This document shows, piece after piece, positions 53,506-63,111 of a stretch of DNA of 64,000 nt. The position numbers and the translations under genes are program-made. Positions within the stretch are counted from its first letter, which is position 1, and each line of letters opens with the position of its first letter. The notes under the pieces were generated by a model, which made no database searches, was not told the DNA's origin, and was given only the letters and a program-made list of their open reading frames with translations. Source of the stretch: Paracoccus sulfuroxidans (lineage in GTDB: Bacteria; Pseudomonadota; Alphaproteobacteria; Rhodobacterales; Rhodobacteraceae). Location of the stretch: contig NZ_VLKU01000007.1 of NCBI RefSeq assembly GCF_007830335.1, forward strand, positions 62,001 to 126,000. Reading direction: 5' to 3'.

Positions 53506-53901
53506 ATGAAACGTCAAATCTCACTGGCCGTTTTCGCAGCAGCCCTTGCCGCATCGGCCTCTGGCGCGTTCGCACAGGACTTCGTTGTCAGCGGCTCGAC
53601 CAAGAACCTGCCGCAGACTGAGGGCGATGCGATCTATCACGCCGTCTGCTCGGGCTGTCACATGCCCGAGGGCGAGGGCGCGGTGGGCGCAGGCCATTAT
53701 CCGGCGCTGGCAGGGGATGCGTTCCTTGAATCGCCCGATGCGGTCATCGCCTGGGTCTTGCACGGCTATAAAGCCATGCCCCCGCTGGGTGGCATCATGG
53801 ATGATGCGCAAGTTGCCGCAGTTGTGAATTACGTTCGCCACAATCTTGGCAATAACTTTGAAGGCGAGACCACTGCGGAAGACGTGGCGGCTGCTCGCTG
53901 A
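53506..53901 (+). CDS. Secreted class I cytochrome c, probable acceptor for the amine oxidase
   Basis: 131 residues: Sec signal (MKRQISLAVFAAALAASASGAFA), heme motif CSGCH (Cys48, Cys51, His52) and distal Met91 in GYKAMPPLGG, followed by MDDAQVAAVVNYVRHNLG. A single-heme periplasmic c-type cytochrome of about 107 mature residues. The gene begins 22 bases after the amine oxidase with GAGGGAAAA upstream, so both should be co-transcribed. A hairpin lies nine bases after its stop. As with the CycN-NicA2 pair, it is expected to take electrons from the flavin and pass them to a terminal oxidase (inference). Confidence 0.93.
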   Translation: MKRQISLAVFAAALAASASGAFAQDFVVSGSTKNLPQTEGDAIYHAVCSGCHMPEGEGAVGAGHYPALAGDAFLESPDAVIAWVLHGYKAMPPLGGIMDDAQVAAVVNYVRHNLGNNFEGETTAEDVAAAR

Positions 53902-53909
53902 CATTCGGG

Positions 53910-53929
53910 ACGGGCCCTGCGGGGCCCGT
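53910..53929 (+). terminator. Hairpin between the cytochrome c and ridA genes
   Basis: An eight-base-pair stem ACGGGCCC/GGGCCCGT with a four-base loop TGCG, then TTCCATTTCC. It may end part of the transcripts before ridA, or stabilise the oxidase-cytochrome message. Confidence 0.55.
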
Positions 53930-53961
53930 TCCATTTCCAGACATTGCAAGGATTTCAGAAC

Positions 53962-54447
53962 ATGAAAAAAGCTTTCGCGCTCGCTCTTGCCCTTGGTGCC
54001 CTGCCGATGGTGGCCCAGGCCGAAGACGTCATTCGCCACAAGACGCCCGGTTCGGATTTCCCGATCGCCCGCGCCGTCGAGATCCCTGCGGGAAAAACCA
54101 CCGTCTATCTGAGCGGCATGGTCCCTTCGGTCGCCGATGAAAGCGCCGATCCCAAGACCCCGGCTGCATGGGGCGACACCAAGACGCAGACCGTCAGCGT
54201 TCTGAACACCATCGACGCCACCCTGAAGGACCTGGGCCTGACCATGGGCGACGTCGTCAAGATGCAGGTCTTCCTGGTCGCGCCGGAAGGCGCTCCGGCC
54301 GATTTCTCGGGCTTCATGGAAGGCTATACGCAGTTCTTCGGCACCGAGGCGCAGCCGAACCTGCCCTCGCGCTCGGCGATGATCGTCGACGCGCTGGTCA
54401 ACCCGAACTGGCTGGTCGAGATCGAAGTCACCGCCGTCCGTCCCTGA
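53962..54447 (+). CDS. Exported RidA family protein
   Basis: 161 residues. Unlike typical RidA, it has a clear signal peptide (MKKAFALALALGALPMVAQA, about 20 residues). The RidA domain has YLSGMVPSVADE, TKTQTVSVLNTIDATLKDLGLTMGDVVKMQVFLV and LPSRSAMIVDALVNPNWLVEIEVTAVRP; the Arg in LPSRSA is the conserved substrate-binding residue of imine deaminases. Exported to the periplasm behind the Tat-exported oxidase and the cytochrome, it would hydrolyse the imine product to ketone/aldehyde and ammonia (inference). AAGGA stands about ten bases before the ATG. A strong terminator follows. Confidence 0.92.
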   Translation: MKKAFALALALGALPMVAQAEDVIRHKTPGSDFPIARAVEIPAGKTTVYLSGMVPSVADESADPKTPAAWGDTKTQTVSVLNTIDATLKDLGLTMGDVVKMQVFLVAPEGAPADFSGFMEGYTQFFGTEAQPNLPSRSAMIVDALVNPNWLVEIEVTAVRP

Positions 54448-54471
54448 GGGACCCCGCGACTGGTGAAACCA

Positions 54472-54498
54472 AAAATCCCCGGCAGTGCCGGGGATTTT
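54472..54498. terminator. Bidirectional intrinsic terminator after ridA
   Basis: A 12-base-pair stem AAAATCCCCGGC/GCCGGGGATTTT with a three-base loop; T runs on both strands make it a good rho-independent terminator for ridA (+) and for the lipoprotein gene (-). Confidence 0.9.
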
Positions 54499-54522
54499 CA
54501 TTTCAGACCGCGTTGCAGCGGA

Positions 54523-54918
54523 TCAGTTCACGCGCTGCAGCATCAGGTCGGTCATGTTCTGACCACCTTGCAGCACGCGGTACTGCGTGGTCGTGGTGAA
54601 CATCAGTTCCCCCTGATCGGTGATCCGCGCCTGCAGGGCATAGGTGTGATTGTCGATGATCTTCGACGGGTCATAGGTCAGCTCGAACGGGACCGGCACC
54701 TGCCCTTCCGGCTTGAAGCGGGTCTCGGCGATCATGGTCGAGGGCGCATCGGCCAGCGAGACGTCCACAAGCTTGACCTCGACCTCGGCCTCGGGCGGTA
54801 GCGCCATCCGCTCGCGATAGCCGACGGTGCCGGTCAGGGTCTCGGCCGCGGGGACTTTTTCTTCGCAGGCAGCCACGGTCAGGGCGATGACACTGGCGGC
54901 GATCAGACGGTAAAACAT
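54523..54918 (-). CDS. YbaY/YscW family lipoprotein
   Basis: 131 residues. Signal with lipobox VAAC (Cys18), then a beta-sandwich-like domain: LTGTVGYRERMALPPEAEVEVKLVDVSLADAPSTMIAETRFKPEGQVPVPFELTYDPSKI and the C-terminal GELMFTTTTQYRVL. The strand order and the motif YRERMALPP match the YscW/YbaY family of envelope lipoproteins, among them pilotin-like proteins. Its job here is unknown; no secretion genes are nearby. GGAATT precedes ATG 54918. The amidase gene lies upstream on the same strand, 112 bases away. Confidence 0.85.
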   Translation of the reverse strand: MFYRLIAASVIALTVAACEEKVPAAETLTGTVGYRERMALPPEAEVEVKLVDVSLADAPSTMIAETRFKPEGQVPVPFELTYDPSKIIDNHTYALQARITDQGELMFTTTTQYRVLQGGQNMTDLMLQRVN

Positions 54919-55030
54919 CAGCAATTCCAATTCGGTTCAAAGTCTTGGCGGGTCCGCCCTGCATCGCAGGCGGGCATCCTCAAGGCAACGCCATGAGGCG
55001 CCGATTGTTGCCCCCGGCACGGCATTGTGT

Positions 55031-56452
55031 TCAGCCGGGCATCGCGGGCCGCTTCTGCGGCCACAGCGTCGCGCGGTGATAGGCCTCGGCAATCTGCAGG
55101 ATGCCCGCATCGCCGCCATGCCGCCCGATGATCTGCATGCCCATCGGCAGGCCGCTTGGCCCGAAGCCCACCGGCACGTTCATCGAACACAGCCCGATCA
55201 GCGAGACCGGCACGACCACCTCCATCCAGCGGTGATAGGTGTCCATCGCGCGCCCGTTGATCGATTTCGGCCAGCGCCAATCGGACGGGAAGGGCCAGAC
55301 CTGCGCGGTGGGCATCACCCAGGCGTCATATTGGTCGAACAGCCGATGCGCCTTGGCGTACCATTTCGAGCGTGTCAGCGACGCCTGATAGACCTCGGCA
55401 GCCGCCAGATTCTCGCCCTGCGCGATCTCCCATTGGGTCTCGGGCTTCAACTGCTCGCGCCGCGCGGGGTCGTCCCAGATCGCCTTCTTGCTGCCATGGT
55501 TCATCATGGCGCGCAGGGTGATCCAGGAATCCCACAGCTTTTCAGCGGGATAGGGGGCCGAGACCGCCTCGACCTCGGCGCCCAGATCGGACAGGACCTT
55601 CAGCCCGCCCTCGCAGGCCTCCAGAATGCCCGGCTCACAGGGATAGACCCCGTCCCAATTCCCAAGCCAGGCGATCCGCTTGCCCTTCAGAGTGTCCGGC
55701 GCGGCGGTGGTCGAGGCCAGATAGTCCTGCCCCGGCATGCCGAAGGGCGTTTCCGGATTCGGCCCCACCATCGCGGTCAGCAGCCGTGCGACATCCTGCA
55801 CGGTGCGCGCCATCGGACCATCGGTCGCCATGGTGGACATGAAGGTCTCGAAGCCCGCATCGACCGGCACCAGACCCCAGCTGGGACGATAGCCATAGAC
55901 GTTGCAATAGGCGGCAGGATTGCGCAGCGACCCCATCATGTCCGAGCCATCGGCCACCGGCATCATATGCGCGGCTAGCGCCGCTGCCGCCCCTCCGGAT
56001 GAGCCACCTGCCCCACGCGTCAGGTCATAGGGGTTCAGGGTCGTGCCATGCACCGGGTTGAAGCTGTGGCTGCCATGACCCCATTCGGGGGTGTTGGTCT
56101 TGCCGATGACGATGACGCCCGCCTGCTTCAGCCGCCGGACCAGCAGGTCATCCTGCGCCGGAATGTGATCGGCAAAAAGCGGAGAGCCCCAGGTCGTCCG
56201 AATTCCCTTGGTCTGTTGCAGATCCTTGATCGCCAGCGGCAGGCCGAACAGCAGCCCCTCGGCCGGTTGTTCATCCAGCGCCTTCGCCTGCGCCATCAGC
56301 GCATCGCGATCCTGCAGGGCGACGATGGCGTTGATCTGGCCATTCACCGCGTCGATGCGGTCAAGGCAATCCGACATGATCTCGGACGGTTTGATCTGGC
56401 GGCTTTGCAGCAGGTCGGCCAGCTCACCGGCAGATTTGTCGTTCAGGCCCAT
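55031..56452 (-). CDS. Amidase signature family enzyme
   Basis: 473 residues. The Ser-cisSer-Lys triad is visible: Lys76 (PLAIKDL), cis-Ser151 (GAGGSSGGAAAALAA) and nucleophile Ser175 (GSDMMGSLRNPA), where most relatives have GSDTGGSIR; here MM replaces TG. The C-terminus PVGFGPSGLPMGMQIIGRHGGDAGILQIAEAYH is typical. It hydrolyses amides to acid and ammonia; the substrate is open. Of two ATGs, 56452 has AAGGGGG at proper spacing, and 56458 would have none. Monocistronic by the look of the flanks; its closeness to the amine oxidase cassette might hint at nitrogen scavenging. Confidence 0.92.
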   Translation of the reverse strand: MGLNDKSAGELADLLQSRQIKPSEIMSDCLDRIDAVNGQINAIVALQDRDALMAQAKALDEQPAEGLLFGLPLAIKDLQQTKGIRTTWGSPLFADHIPAQDDLLVRRLKQAGVIVIGKTNTPEWGHGSHSFNPVHGTTLNPYDLTRGAGGSSGGAAAALAAHMMPVADGSDMMGSLRNPAAYCNVYGYRPSWGLVPVDAGFETFMSTMATDGPMARTVQDVARLLTAMVGPNPETPFGMPGQDYLASTTAAPDTLKGKRIAWLGNWDGVYPCEPGILEACEGGLKVLSDLGAEVEAVSAPYPAEKLWDSWITLRAMMNHGSKKAIWDDPARREQLKPETQWEIAQGENLAAAEVYQASLTRSKWYAKAHRLFDQYDAWVMPTAQVWPFPSDWRWPKSINGRAMDTYHRWMEVVVPVSLIGLCSMNVPVGFGPSGLPMGMQIIGRHGGDAGILQIAEAYHRATLWPQKRPAMPG

Positions 56453-56524
56453 CGTCATCCCCCTTGTCGCGACCGGTTTCGGCGCAGTTTTCTGGATCGG
56501 GCGGGCAAAGACCAGCCCTTGCGT

Positions 56525-57496
56525 TCACTCTGCCGCCTCGCGGGTCGACAGGCTGCAGACCATCATCTCATCGCTCCAGTCCAGCGCGACGGTGCTGTGC
56601 TCGATCTGGAAACGCTGCTGCAGCGAGGCCGAGATGCGCAGGCCCAGATCCTCGATCCGGGCGCTGGCCGAGGGGCCGACATGCAGCGTCGCCAGCACGC
56701 GCCGGTCGGTGATCTGCCAGACATGGATATGGCCGACGCGCCGGACCTCATCCGCGAATTCCTCGCGCACATGCTGGCCGATCTGGTCGGGGCGGACATG
56801 TTCGGGCGCGCCCTCCAGCAGGATGTTCAGCGAGCGTTTGGCCAGAAACCACGCGCTGCGCAGGATCAGGATGGCGACCAGCAGCGACAGGATCGGGTCG
56901 ACCAGCGTCCAGCCGGTCAGCCAGATGATCAGCGCAGCGACAATCGCCCCCACCGAGCCCAGCAGGTCGCCCAGCACATGCAGCGTTGCGCCCTGAATAT
57001 TGACGTGATCGGTGTCGCCGCGGTTCAGGATCCACAGGACCAGCAGGTTGACCAGAAGCCCCGTCACGGCAATCACCAGCATCGGCCCGGCCAGGATCTG
57101 CGGCGGCTGGGTCAGGCGATGCCAGGCCTCATAGGCGATCCACAAGACGATGGCGAACAGCGTCAGCGCATTGACGAAGGCCGCGACGACCTCCAGCCGC
57201 AGATAGCCGAATGAGCGGCGCTGGTCGGCCGCGCGCCTGCCGAAGCGAAAGGCCAGATAGGACAGCGCCAGCGCCCCGGCATCGGTCAGCATATGCCCCG
57301 CATCCGCCAGAAGCGCCAAGGAGCCCGACAGATAGCCGCCAATCGCCTCGACCAGCATGAAGGAAAAGGTGATGGCGAAGGCCAGCAGCACCTTGCGCTC
57401 ATTCCGGGTCGTCACCTGCGGCACATGCGAGTGGTCGTGCCCCTCATCATGGTCATGCCCGTGCGAATGACCCTGCGAATGGTCGTGATCGTGCAT
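56525..57496 (-). CDS. CDF family cation efflux transporter (Zn/Co/Cd)
   Basis: 323 residues. A His/Asp-rich N-terminal tail (HDHDHSQGHSHGHDHDEGHDHSH) binds metal; six membrane helices follow, with the metal-site pairs in LLADAGHMLTDAGAL (helix II) and ATLHVLGDLLGSVGAI (helix V). The cytosolic C-terminal domain ends with HIHVWQITDRRVLATLHVG and sensor-like residues. This is the CzcD/ZitB class, exporting zinc by proton antiport. GGGGACGAAGA precedes ATG 57496. It lies between the amidase and the ABC operon on the same strand but is functionally unlinked. Confidence 0.95.
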   Translation of the reverse strand: MHDHDHSQGHSHGHDHDEGHDHSHVPQVTTRNERKVLLAFAITFSFMLVEAIGGYLSGSLALLADAGHMLTDAGALALSYLAFRFGRRAADQRRSFGYLRLEVVAAFVNALTLFAIVLWIAYEAWHRLTQPPQILAGPMLVIAVTGLLVNLLVLWILNRGDTDHVNIQGATLHVLGDLLGSVGAIVAALIIWLTGWTLVDPILSLLVAILILRSAWFLAKRSLNILLEGAPEHVRPDQIGQHVREEFADEVRRVGHIHVWQITDRRVLATLHVGPSASARIEDLGLRISASLQQRFQIEHSTVALDWSDEMMVCSLSTREAAE

Positions 57497-57577
57497 TCTT
57501 CGTCCCCGCTGGCGGCGATGCGTGACCCCATAAGAATCCCGCATCGCGCCCGGTGCAAGGCCCCGCAGCCGGGTTTC

Positions 57578-58456
57578 CTATTCCTTGACCGCCCCGGTCA
57601 TCGAGGACACGTAATAGTCCACGAAGAAGGAATAGAGGATCACCACCGGCAGAGATCCCAGCAAGGCCCCGCTCATCAATGCGCCCCATTCATAGACGTC
57701 GCCGCGCACAAGCTCGGTCAGGACGCCGACCGGGATGGTCTTGTTTTCGGACGAGGAAATGAAGGTCAGCGCATAGATGAATTCGTTCCAGCTGAGCGTG
57801 AAGGCAAAGATCCCCGCCGAGATCAGCCCCGGCACCGCCAGCGGCAGCACAACCTTGGTCAGGATCTGCCAGCGCGAGGCCCCGTCGACCAGCGCGGATT
57901 CCTCGAGCTCGTAGGGGATCGAGCGGAAATAGCCCATCAGCAGCCAGGTGCAGAACGGGATCAGGAAGGTCGGATAGGTCAGGATCAACGCCAGTTTGCT
58001 GTCGAAAATCCCTACCTGAAACACGATGAAGGCAAGGGGGATGAACAGGATTGAGGGCGGCACCAGATAGGCCAGAAAGATCAGAAGCCCGGTGACGCGC
58101 GCGCCGCGAAAGCGCAGCCGCTCGATCGCATAGGCCGCGAAGACCGAGGCAAACAGCGATATGAAGGTCGAACAGACGGCGACCACCATCGTGTTCCACA
58201 GCCAGCCGGGATAGCTGGTCTCGAACAAAAGGTACTTCATATGCGCCAGCGTCGGCCCCACGACCCAGAAGGGGCTGTGGTTGGCGTAATCGGTCAGCTG
58301 GTTGTTGGGCTTCACCGCCGTGATCGCCATCCAGTAGAACGGGAACAGCAGCACGAAGACAAAGCAGGCCAGCGGCAGCCAGACGACAAAGAAGCGCCGG
58401 GTGCGGCTTTCGAATTGCTCAAGCCCCTGCAGGTCGTCGGTGGTGGTCTTGGCCAT
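57578..58456 (-). CDS. Carbohydrate ABC transporter permease (MalG type, CUT1)
   Basis: 292 residues with six membrane segments. The EAA coupling loop is YELEESALVDGASRWQILTKVVLPLAVPGL, the standard contact to the ATPase, and the C-terminus ends DYYVSSMTGAVKE. It is the last gene of the importer operon and overlaps the other permease by one base (TGATG). With the adjoining permease it makes the heterodimeric channel. The signature WNEFIYALTF is usual in CUT1 permeases of polyol or oligosaccharide transporters. Confidence 0.94.
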   Translation of the reverse strand: MAKTTTDDLQGLEQFESRTRRFFVVWLPLACFVFVLLFPFYWMAITAVKPNNQLTDYANHSPFWVVGPTLAHMKYLLFETSYPGWLWNTMVVAVCSTFISLFASVFAAYAIERLRFRGARVTGLLIFLAYLVPPSILFIPLAFIVFQVGIFDSKLALILTYPTFLIPFCTWLLMGYFRSIPYELEESALVDGASRWQILTKVVLPLAVPGLISAGIFAFTLSWNEFIYALTFISSSENKTIPVGVLTELVRGDVYEWGALMSGALLGSLPVVILYSFFVDYYVSSMTGAVKE

Positions 58457-59382
58457 CAGTCTGCCCCCTGCTGCCATTTGCGGCGCTGCAGGCCGAAGAA
58501 GCTGAAAAGGATCGCCGCCAGAAGGAAGGGGATCATGGCGACCGCGATGGCCGCCCCCTCGCCCAGCTGGCCGCCCGGGATGGCGCGCTGGAAGCTGAGC
58601 GTCGCCATCAGATGCGTCGCGTTCACCGGACCGCCGCGCGTCAGCACATAGATCAGCTGGAAATCGGTGAAGGTGAACAGGACCGAGAAGGTCATCACCA
58701 CCGCGATGATCGGCGTCAGCAGCGGCAGCGTGACCTTGGTGAAGCGCTGCCAGGGCGTCGCGCCGTCGATGGCCGCGGCCTCGTTCAGCGATTGCGGGAT
58801 GGTCTGCAGCCCCGCCAGAAGCGAGATCGCGACAAAGGGAATGCCTCGCCAGACGTTCGCCGCGATCACCGACCAGCGTGCGGTCCAGGGATCGCCCAGA
58901 AAGTTGATCGGCTGGCTGATGAGGCCCCATTTCATCAACAGCCAGCTGATGATCGAGAACTGGCTGTCAAAGATCCACCAGAAGGCCAGCGCCGACAACA
59001 CCGTCGGGACGACCCAAGGAAGCAGGATGATGGCGCGGAAGAAGTTCTTGGCGGGCAGGTGCCGGTTCAGCAGCAGCGCCAGCCACAACCCCAGCCCGAA
59101 TTTCAGGACCGAGGCGATGGTCGTGTAAAACAGCGTGTTGAACACCGACAGCCAGAAGACGGGGTCGTCATTCAGCCACTGATAATTCTCCAGCCCGATG
59201 AATTCGCCCGGACGACCGATGCGCGTGTCGGTGAAGCCCAGCCAGACCCCCAGACCCAACGGATAGGTCAGGAAACACAGCAGAAAGACGGCTGCGGGCA
59301 GCATGAACAGAAAGCCAAGTCCGTTCCGGCTTTCCGCGATGCGGCGCCACAGACTGGGGCGAGAGGCGGGCTGGTCGGGCAT
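58456..59382 (-). CDS. Carbohydrate ABC transporter permease (MalF/UgpA type, CUT1)
   Basis: 308 residues, six membrane segments. Starts MPDQPASRPSLWRRIAESRNGLGFLFMLPAAVFLL; EAA loop SLNEAAAIDGATPWQRFTKVTLPLLTPII; the segment FTDFQLIYVLTRGGPVNATHLMATLSFQRA is typical of UgpA-like permeases. ATG 59382 has GAGGA upstream. It follows the binding protein by 76 bases and is coupled to the second permease. Confidence 0.94.
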   Translation of the reverse strand: MPDQPASRPSLWRRIAESRNGLGFLFMLPAAVFLLCFLTYPLGLGVWLGFTDTRIGRPGEFIGLENYQWLNDDPVFWLSVFNTLFYTTIASVLKFGLGLWLALLLNRHLPAKNFFRAIILLPWVVPTVLSALAFWWIFDSQFSIISWLLMKWGLISQPINFLGDPWTARWSVIAANVWRGIPFVAISLLAGLQTIPQSLNEAAAIDGATPWQRFTKVTLPLLTPIIAVVMTFSVLFTFTDFQLIYVLTRGGPVNATHLMATLSFQRAIPGGQLGEGAAIAVAMIPFLLAAILFSFFGLQRRKWQQGAD

Positions 59383-59458
59383 GGGTCCTCGTCTCGTCGT
59401 CGGTTCCGTCAGAGGTGAGGGGCGCGGGCTTCGCCAAAGGAAACCCGCGCCCTTCGGA

Positions 59459-60772
59459 TCAGCGGTAATAGCGGGCGATGCGCCGCTCGGCATTGGCGAT
59501 GGCCTCATCGGGCGAGCGCTGGCCAGTCACGGCTTCGGCGAACATGTCGACCAGCACGTAATCCGCCATCACCCCGGCAGACGCCGGCCCCAGGGGCCCG
59601 GCATAGCCGTTTTCCCGCAGCGAGGCCGAGGCCTTCGAATAGGGCGTGTGGATCGGGTTCGAGGTCCAGACCGGGTTGTTCTCGAAACCCTTCAGCGCCT
59701 GACAGCAATAGGCGCTGGCGCCTTGCAACCAGGCGTTCATGTGATCGGCCTGATACATCCACTCCAGATAGGCCTTGGCGGCATTCGGGAATTTGCAGTG
59801 GTTGAAGATCGAGATGGTCGAGGTCTGGTGCAGCTCGACCGACTTGCCGATCGGGCCGATGGGCAGGTTCTGGGTGCGGATATCCTCGCCCAGCGCCTTG
59901 GTCGCCTCATCCTTCATCGCCGAGTAATACAGCGACACGCCGTTTGCGGTCAGCGAGATGTCACCGGCCAGAAAGGCGCGGTTGTTGTTGATGTCCAGCC
60001 AGCTTTCCGTGCCGGGAATAAAGACCGCGTAAAGGGCGCGGGCATATTCGATGGCGGCGCGGGTCTCAGGACTGTTGATCGCGGGCTCTCCGGCCTCGTT
60101 CACGGTCATGCCGCCGTGGCTCCACAGCAGCCAGTGCACGAAGTTGTTGCCATCGCCCACGGCCTTGCCGAAGGGGAAACCGGCAGGCGTGCCCTTTTCC
60201 TTCAACGCGGTGCAAAGCTTCAGGAAACCGTCGGTGTCGGTCGGGAATTCCTCGAACCCTGCGGCCTTCATATGGCTGTCGCGATAGCAGATGGCGTTGC
60301 CGATGGCGCAAAGCGGGGTCGAGATGAACTTGCCGTCCTGTTCCCCGTAAGCCCGCAGACCGTCGTACCAGCCACCGTTCTTTTCACCCAGCATGGTGCA
60401 AAGATCGGTCACGTCGACCAGCTTGTCGGGATATTGGAAGGGGTCGTCGAACCAGCTCATCACCATATCGGGGCCCGAGCCCACATTGGCGGCGACCGCC
60501 GCTTTCGGGCGCACGTCCTCCCAGCTTTCCTGGTCGATCTTGACGTCGACGCCGGTCGCATCGGTGAAGGCCTTGGTGTTGGCGTTCCAGGCCTCTTCCT
60601 CACCCTGAACGAAGGGCACCCAGCGCAGCAGGCGCAGGCTGGCGCCCTCCTCGGGGGTGAAAGTCATGCCTGCGGCCTGCGCCGAGGCGCGACGCGCAAA
60701 GGCAGGCATCAACATCGTGCCCGCCGCCAGCGCGGCCGATCCCTGCAACAATTTCCTGCGGTCGATGGTCAT
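59459..60772 (-). CDS. Extracellular solute-binding protein, family 1 (sugar)
   Basis: 437 residues. N-terminal MTIDRRKLLQGSAALAAGTMLMPAFARRASAQA is a Tat-like signal (Arg5-Arg6). The mature part has the bilobal family-1 pattern: LRLLRWVPFVQGEEEAWNANTKAFTDATGVDVKID, SGPDMVMSWFDDPFQYPDKLVDVTDL and AGFEEFPTDTDGFLKLCTALK. It should bind an oligosaccharide, polyol or glycoside in the periplasm and deliver it to the two permeases. GGGAGGAGAATGCA precedes the chosen ATG. It starts 63 bases after the ATPase gene. Confidence 0.93.
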   Translation of the reverse strand: MTIDRRKLLQGSAALAAGTMLMPAFARRASAQAAGMTFTPEEGASLRLLRWVPFVQGEEEAWNANTKAFTDATGVDVKIDQESWEDVRPKAAVAANVGSGPDMVMSWFDDPFQYPDKLVDVTDLCTMLGEKNGGWYDGLRAYGEQDGKFISTPLCAIGNAICYRDSHMKAAGFEEFPTDTDGFLKLCTALKEKGTPAGFPFGKAVGDGNNFVHWLLWSHGGMTVNEAGEPAINSPETRAAIEYARALYAVFIPGTESWLDINNNRAFLAGDISLTANGVSLYYSAMKDEATKALGEDIRTQNLPIGPIGKSVELHQTSTISIFNHCKFPNAAKAYLEWMYQADHMNAWLQGASAYCCQALKGFENNPVWTSNPIHTPYSKASASLRENGYAGPLGPASAGVMADYVLVDMFAEAVTGQRSPDEAIANAERRIARYYR

Positions 60773-60835
60773 TGCATTCTCCTCCCAGAGCAATGTGGCC
60801 TTTCCCGGCCTTCAGCCCCGCATTGAGGTGCGGGG

Positions 60836-61888
<1,053 letters not shown>

Positions 61889-62075
61889 GCATTCCCTCCT
61901 CCCAAAGGTATCCATTACATGCAAGGCTGGCAAAATTGGACTGTTGGATCAAGTGTTTTGTTCGCAATAGCTAAATCAGGCCAGATCCGAAGGCCGCTTC
62001 ACAATGTATACACAGATTTTTGGACGCAGTTTGGCAGGCGTCGAAAGGCCGGAATGTCGGGGAAATCCGCGCCGG
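61889..62075. promoter_or_regulatory. Promoter region of the ABC sugar importer
   Basis: 187 bases, richer in A+T than its neighbours around 61915-62035. Contains the palindromic TGTATACA at 62005. The KdgK-like gene ends at 62076 on the same strand, without a clear terminator hairpin between. Confidence 0.5.
62002..62015. promoter_or_regulatory. GntR-type site CAATGTATACACAG
   Basis: The core TGTATACA is a perfect palindrome; 11 of 14 bases match the site CAATGCATACATTG at 48910, including the full left half-site. It lies 114 bases upstream of the ABC ATPase start codon. Confidence 0.5.
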
Positions 62076-62966
62076 TCAGAGCTGCTGAAGCGGGATCAGC
62101 GCGCCCTGATGCATGATGACGCGAGAGGCCATGCGATGCCCCGCCTGCGCAGCCTCGGGCACGTCCAGCCCCTGCATCCGCGCGGCCAGATAGGCGCCGT
62201 TGAAACTGTCCCCGGCGCCGGTCGTATCGACGGGCTGAAGGCGCGCGCCGAAGGTCAGCTCCTGCTCATCCCCCTTCGCGTCCAGCGCCAGCATCGCCTC
62301 GCCGCCGTTCTTCACCAGCACCTCGGCCACGCCCGCCTCGTGATAGCGCCGCGCGGTGTCCTGGACCGAGGCGTCGTCGAAATACTGCGCCTCGTCATCG
62401 AAGCTGGGCAGCGCGATATCGGCCACCGCCGCGCCGCGCTGGATCCATTCGCACATCTCGGCCTGCGAGGACCAGAGCCGCGGGCGCATGTTCGAATCGA
62501 AGGCCACCAGGCCGGGCGCATTCGCCAGCGCCTCCAGCAACACGGCGCGGCGGTTCGGCGTCAGGATCGCGAGCGTAATGCCCGAGAAATAGATCAGATC
62601 CGCCTCAGCAAAGCTGGCCTCCAGATGCTCGGGGTCGGCGGCCAAGGCGCGTGCGGCGGACCGCTCGCGCCAATAGGTGAAGCTGCGTTCGCCGTTCTGC
62701 AGGTTGATCATGTAAAGCCCCGGCACGCGGGTCGGATGGCGGGTGATGGCCTTAGTGCCGATGCCCGCGCCCTGCATGAAGCGCAGCATATCCTCGGACA
62801 CCGGGTCGCGGCCCAGACAGGTCAGATAGTCGATCTGGCCCTTGGGCAGGCTGGCGCGCAGATACCAGGCGGTGTTGAACGTGTCCCCGGCAAACGCCTC
62901 GCGCCACAGCCCTTCGCTGGCACGCGACAGTTCGACCATGCATTCCCCGACTGATACGATCCGCAT
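62076..62966 (-). CDS. kdgK: PfkB family kinase, 2-dehydro-3-deoxygluconokinase type
   Basis: 296 residues, ribokinase fold. The N-terminus RIVSVGECMVELSRASEGLW and the core FNTAWYLRASLP, YWRERSAARALA and FSGITLAIL match KdgK (phosphorylation of 2-keto-3-deoxygluconate). The catalytic site is DTTGAGDSFNGAYLA with Asp253. KdgK feeds Entner-Doudoroff through KDPG aldolase; that aldolase (eda) is not in the window unless dgoA covers it. It lies upstream of the ABC operon on the same strand, 187 bases away, suggesting related but separately promoted genes (uronate or gluconate-derived substrates). Confidence 0.9.
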   Translation of the reverse strand: MRIVSVGECMVELSRASEGLWREAFAGDTFNTAWYLRASLPKGQIDYLTCLGRDPVSEDMLRFMQGAGIGTKAITRHPTRVPGLYMINLQNGERSFTYWRERSAARALAADPEHLEASFAEADLIYFSGITLAILTPNRRAVLLEALANAPGLVAFDSNMRPRLWSSQAEMCEWIQRGAAVADIALPSFDDEAQYFDDASVQDTARRYHEAGVAEVLVKNGGEAMLALDAKGDEQELTFGARLQPVDTTGAGDSFNGAYLAARMQGLDVPEAAQAGHRMASRVIMHQGALIPLQQL

Positions 62967-63063
62967 GGGCCACCTCTTGTGAGTTTGCGGAACCCGTCAC
63001 CGTCTGGCCACCGATCCGGGAATCAGCCTGACGCCTCTCCTGCCGGTTGTGAAGGCGCGCATG

Positions 63064-63090
63064 AAAAAGCCGCCGAATTTCTCCGGCGGC
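63064..63090 (-). terminator. Intrinsic terminator of the aldehyde dehydrogenase gene
   Basis: Seven-base-pair stem GCCGCCG/CGGCGGC with an eight-base loop; on the minus strand it is followed by CTTTTTCAT. It lies 21 bases past the stop of the aldehyde dehydrogenase gene. Confidence 0.85.
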
Positions 63091-63111
63091 CTGAGGCTTT
63101 TCGGCAGTGGA

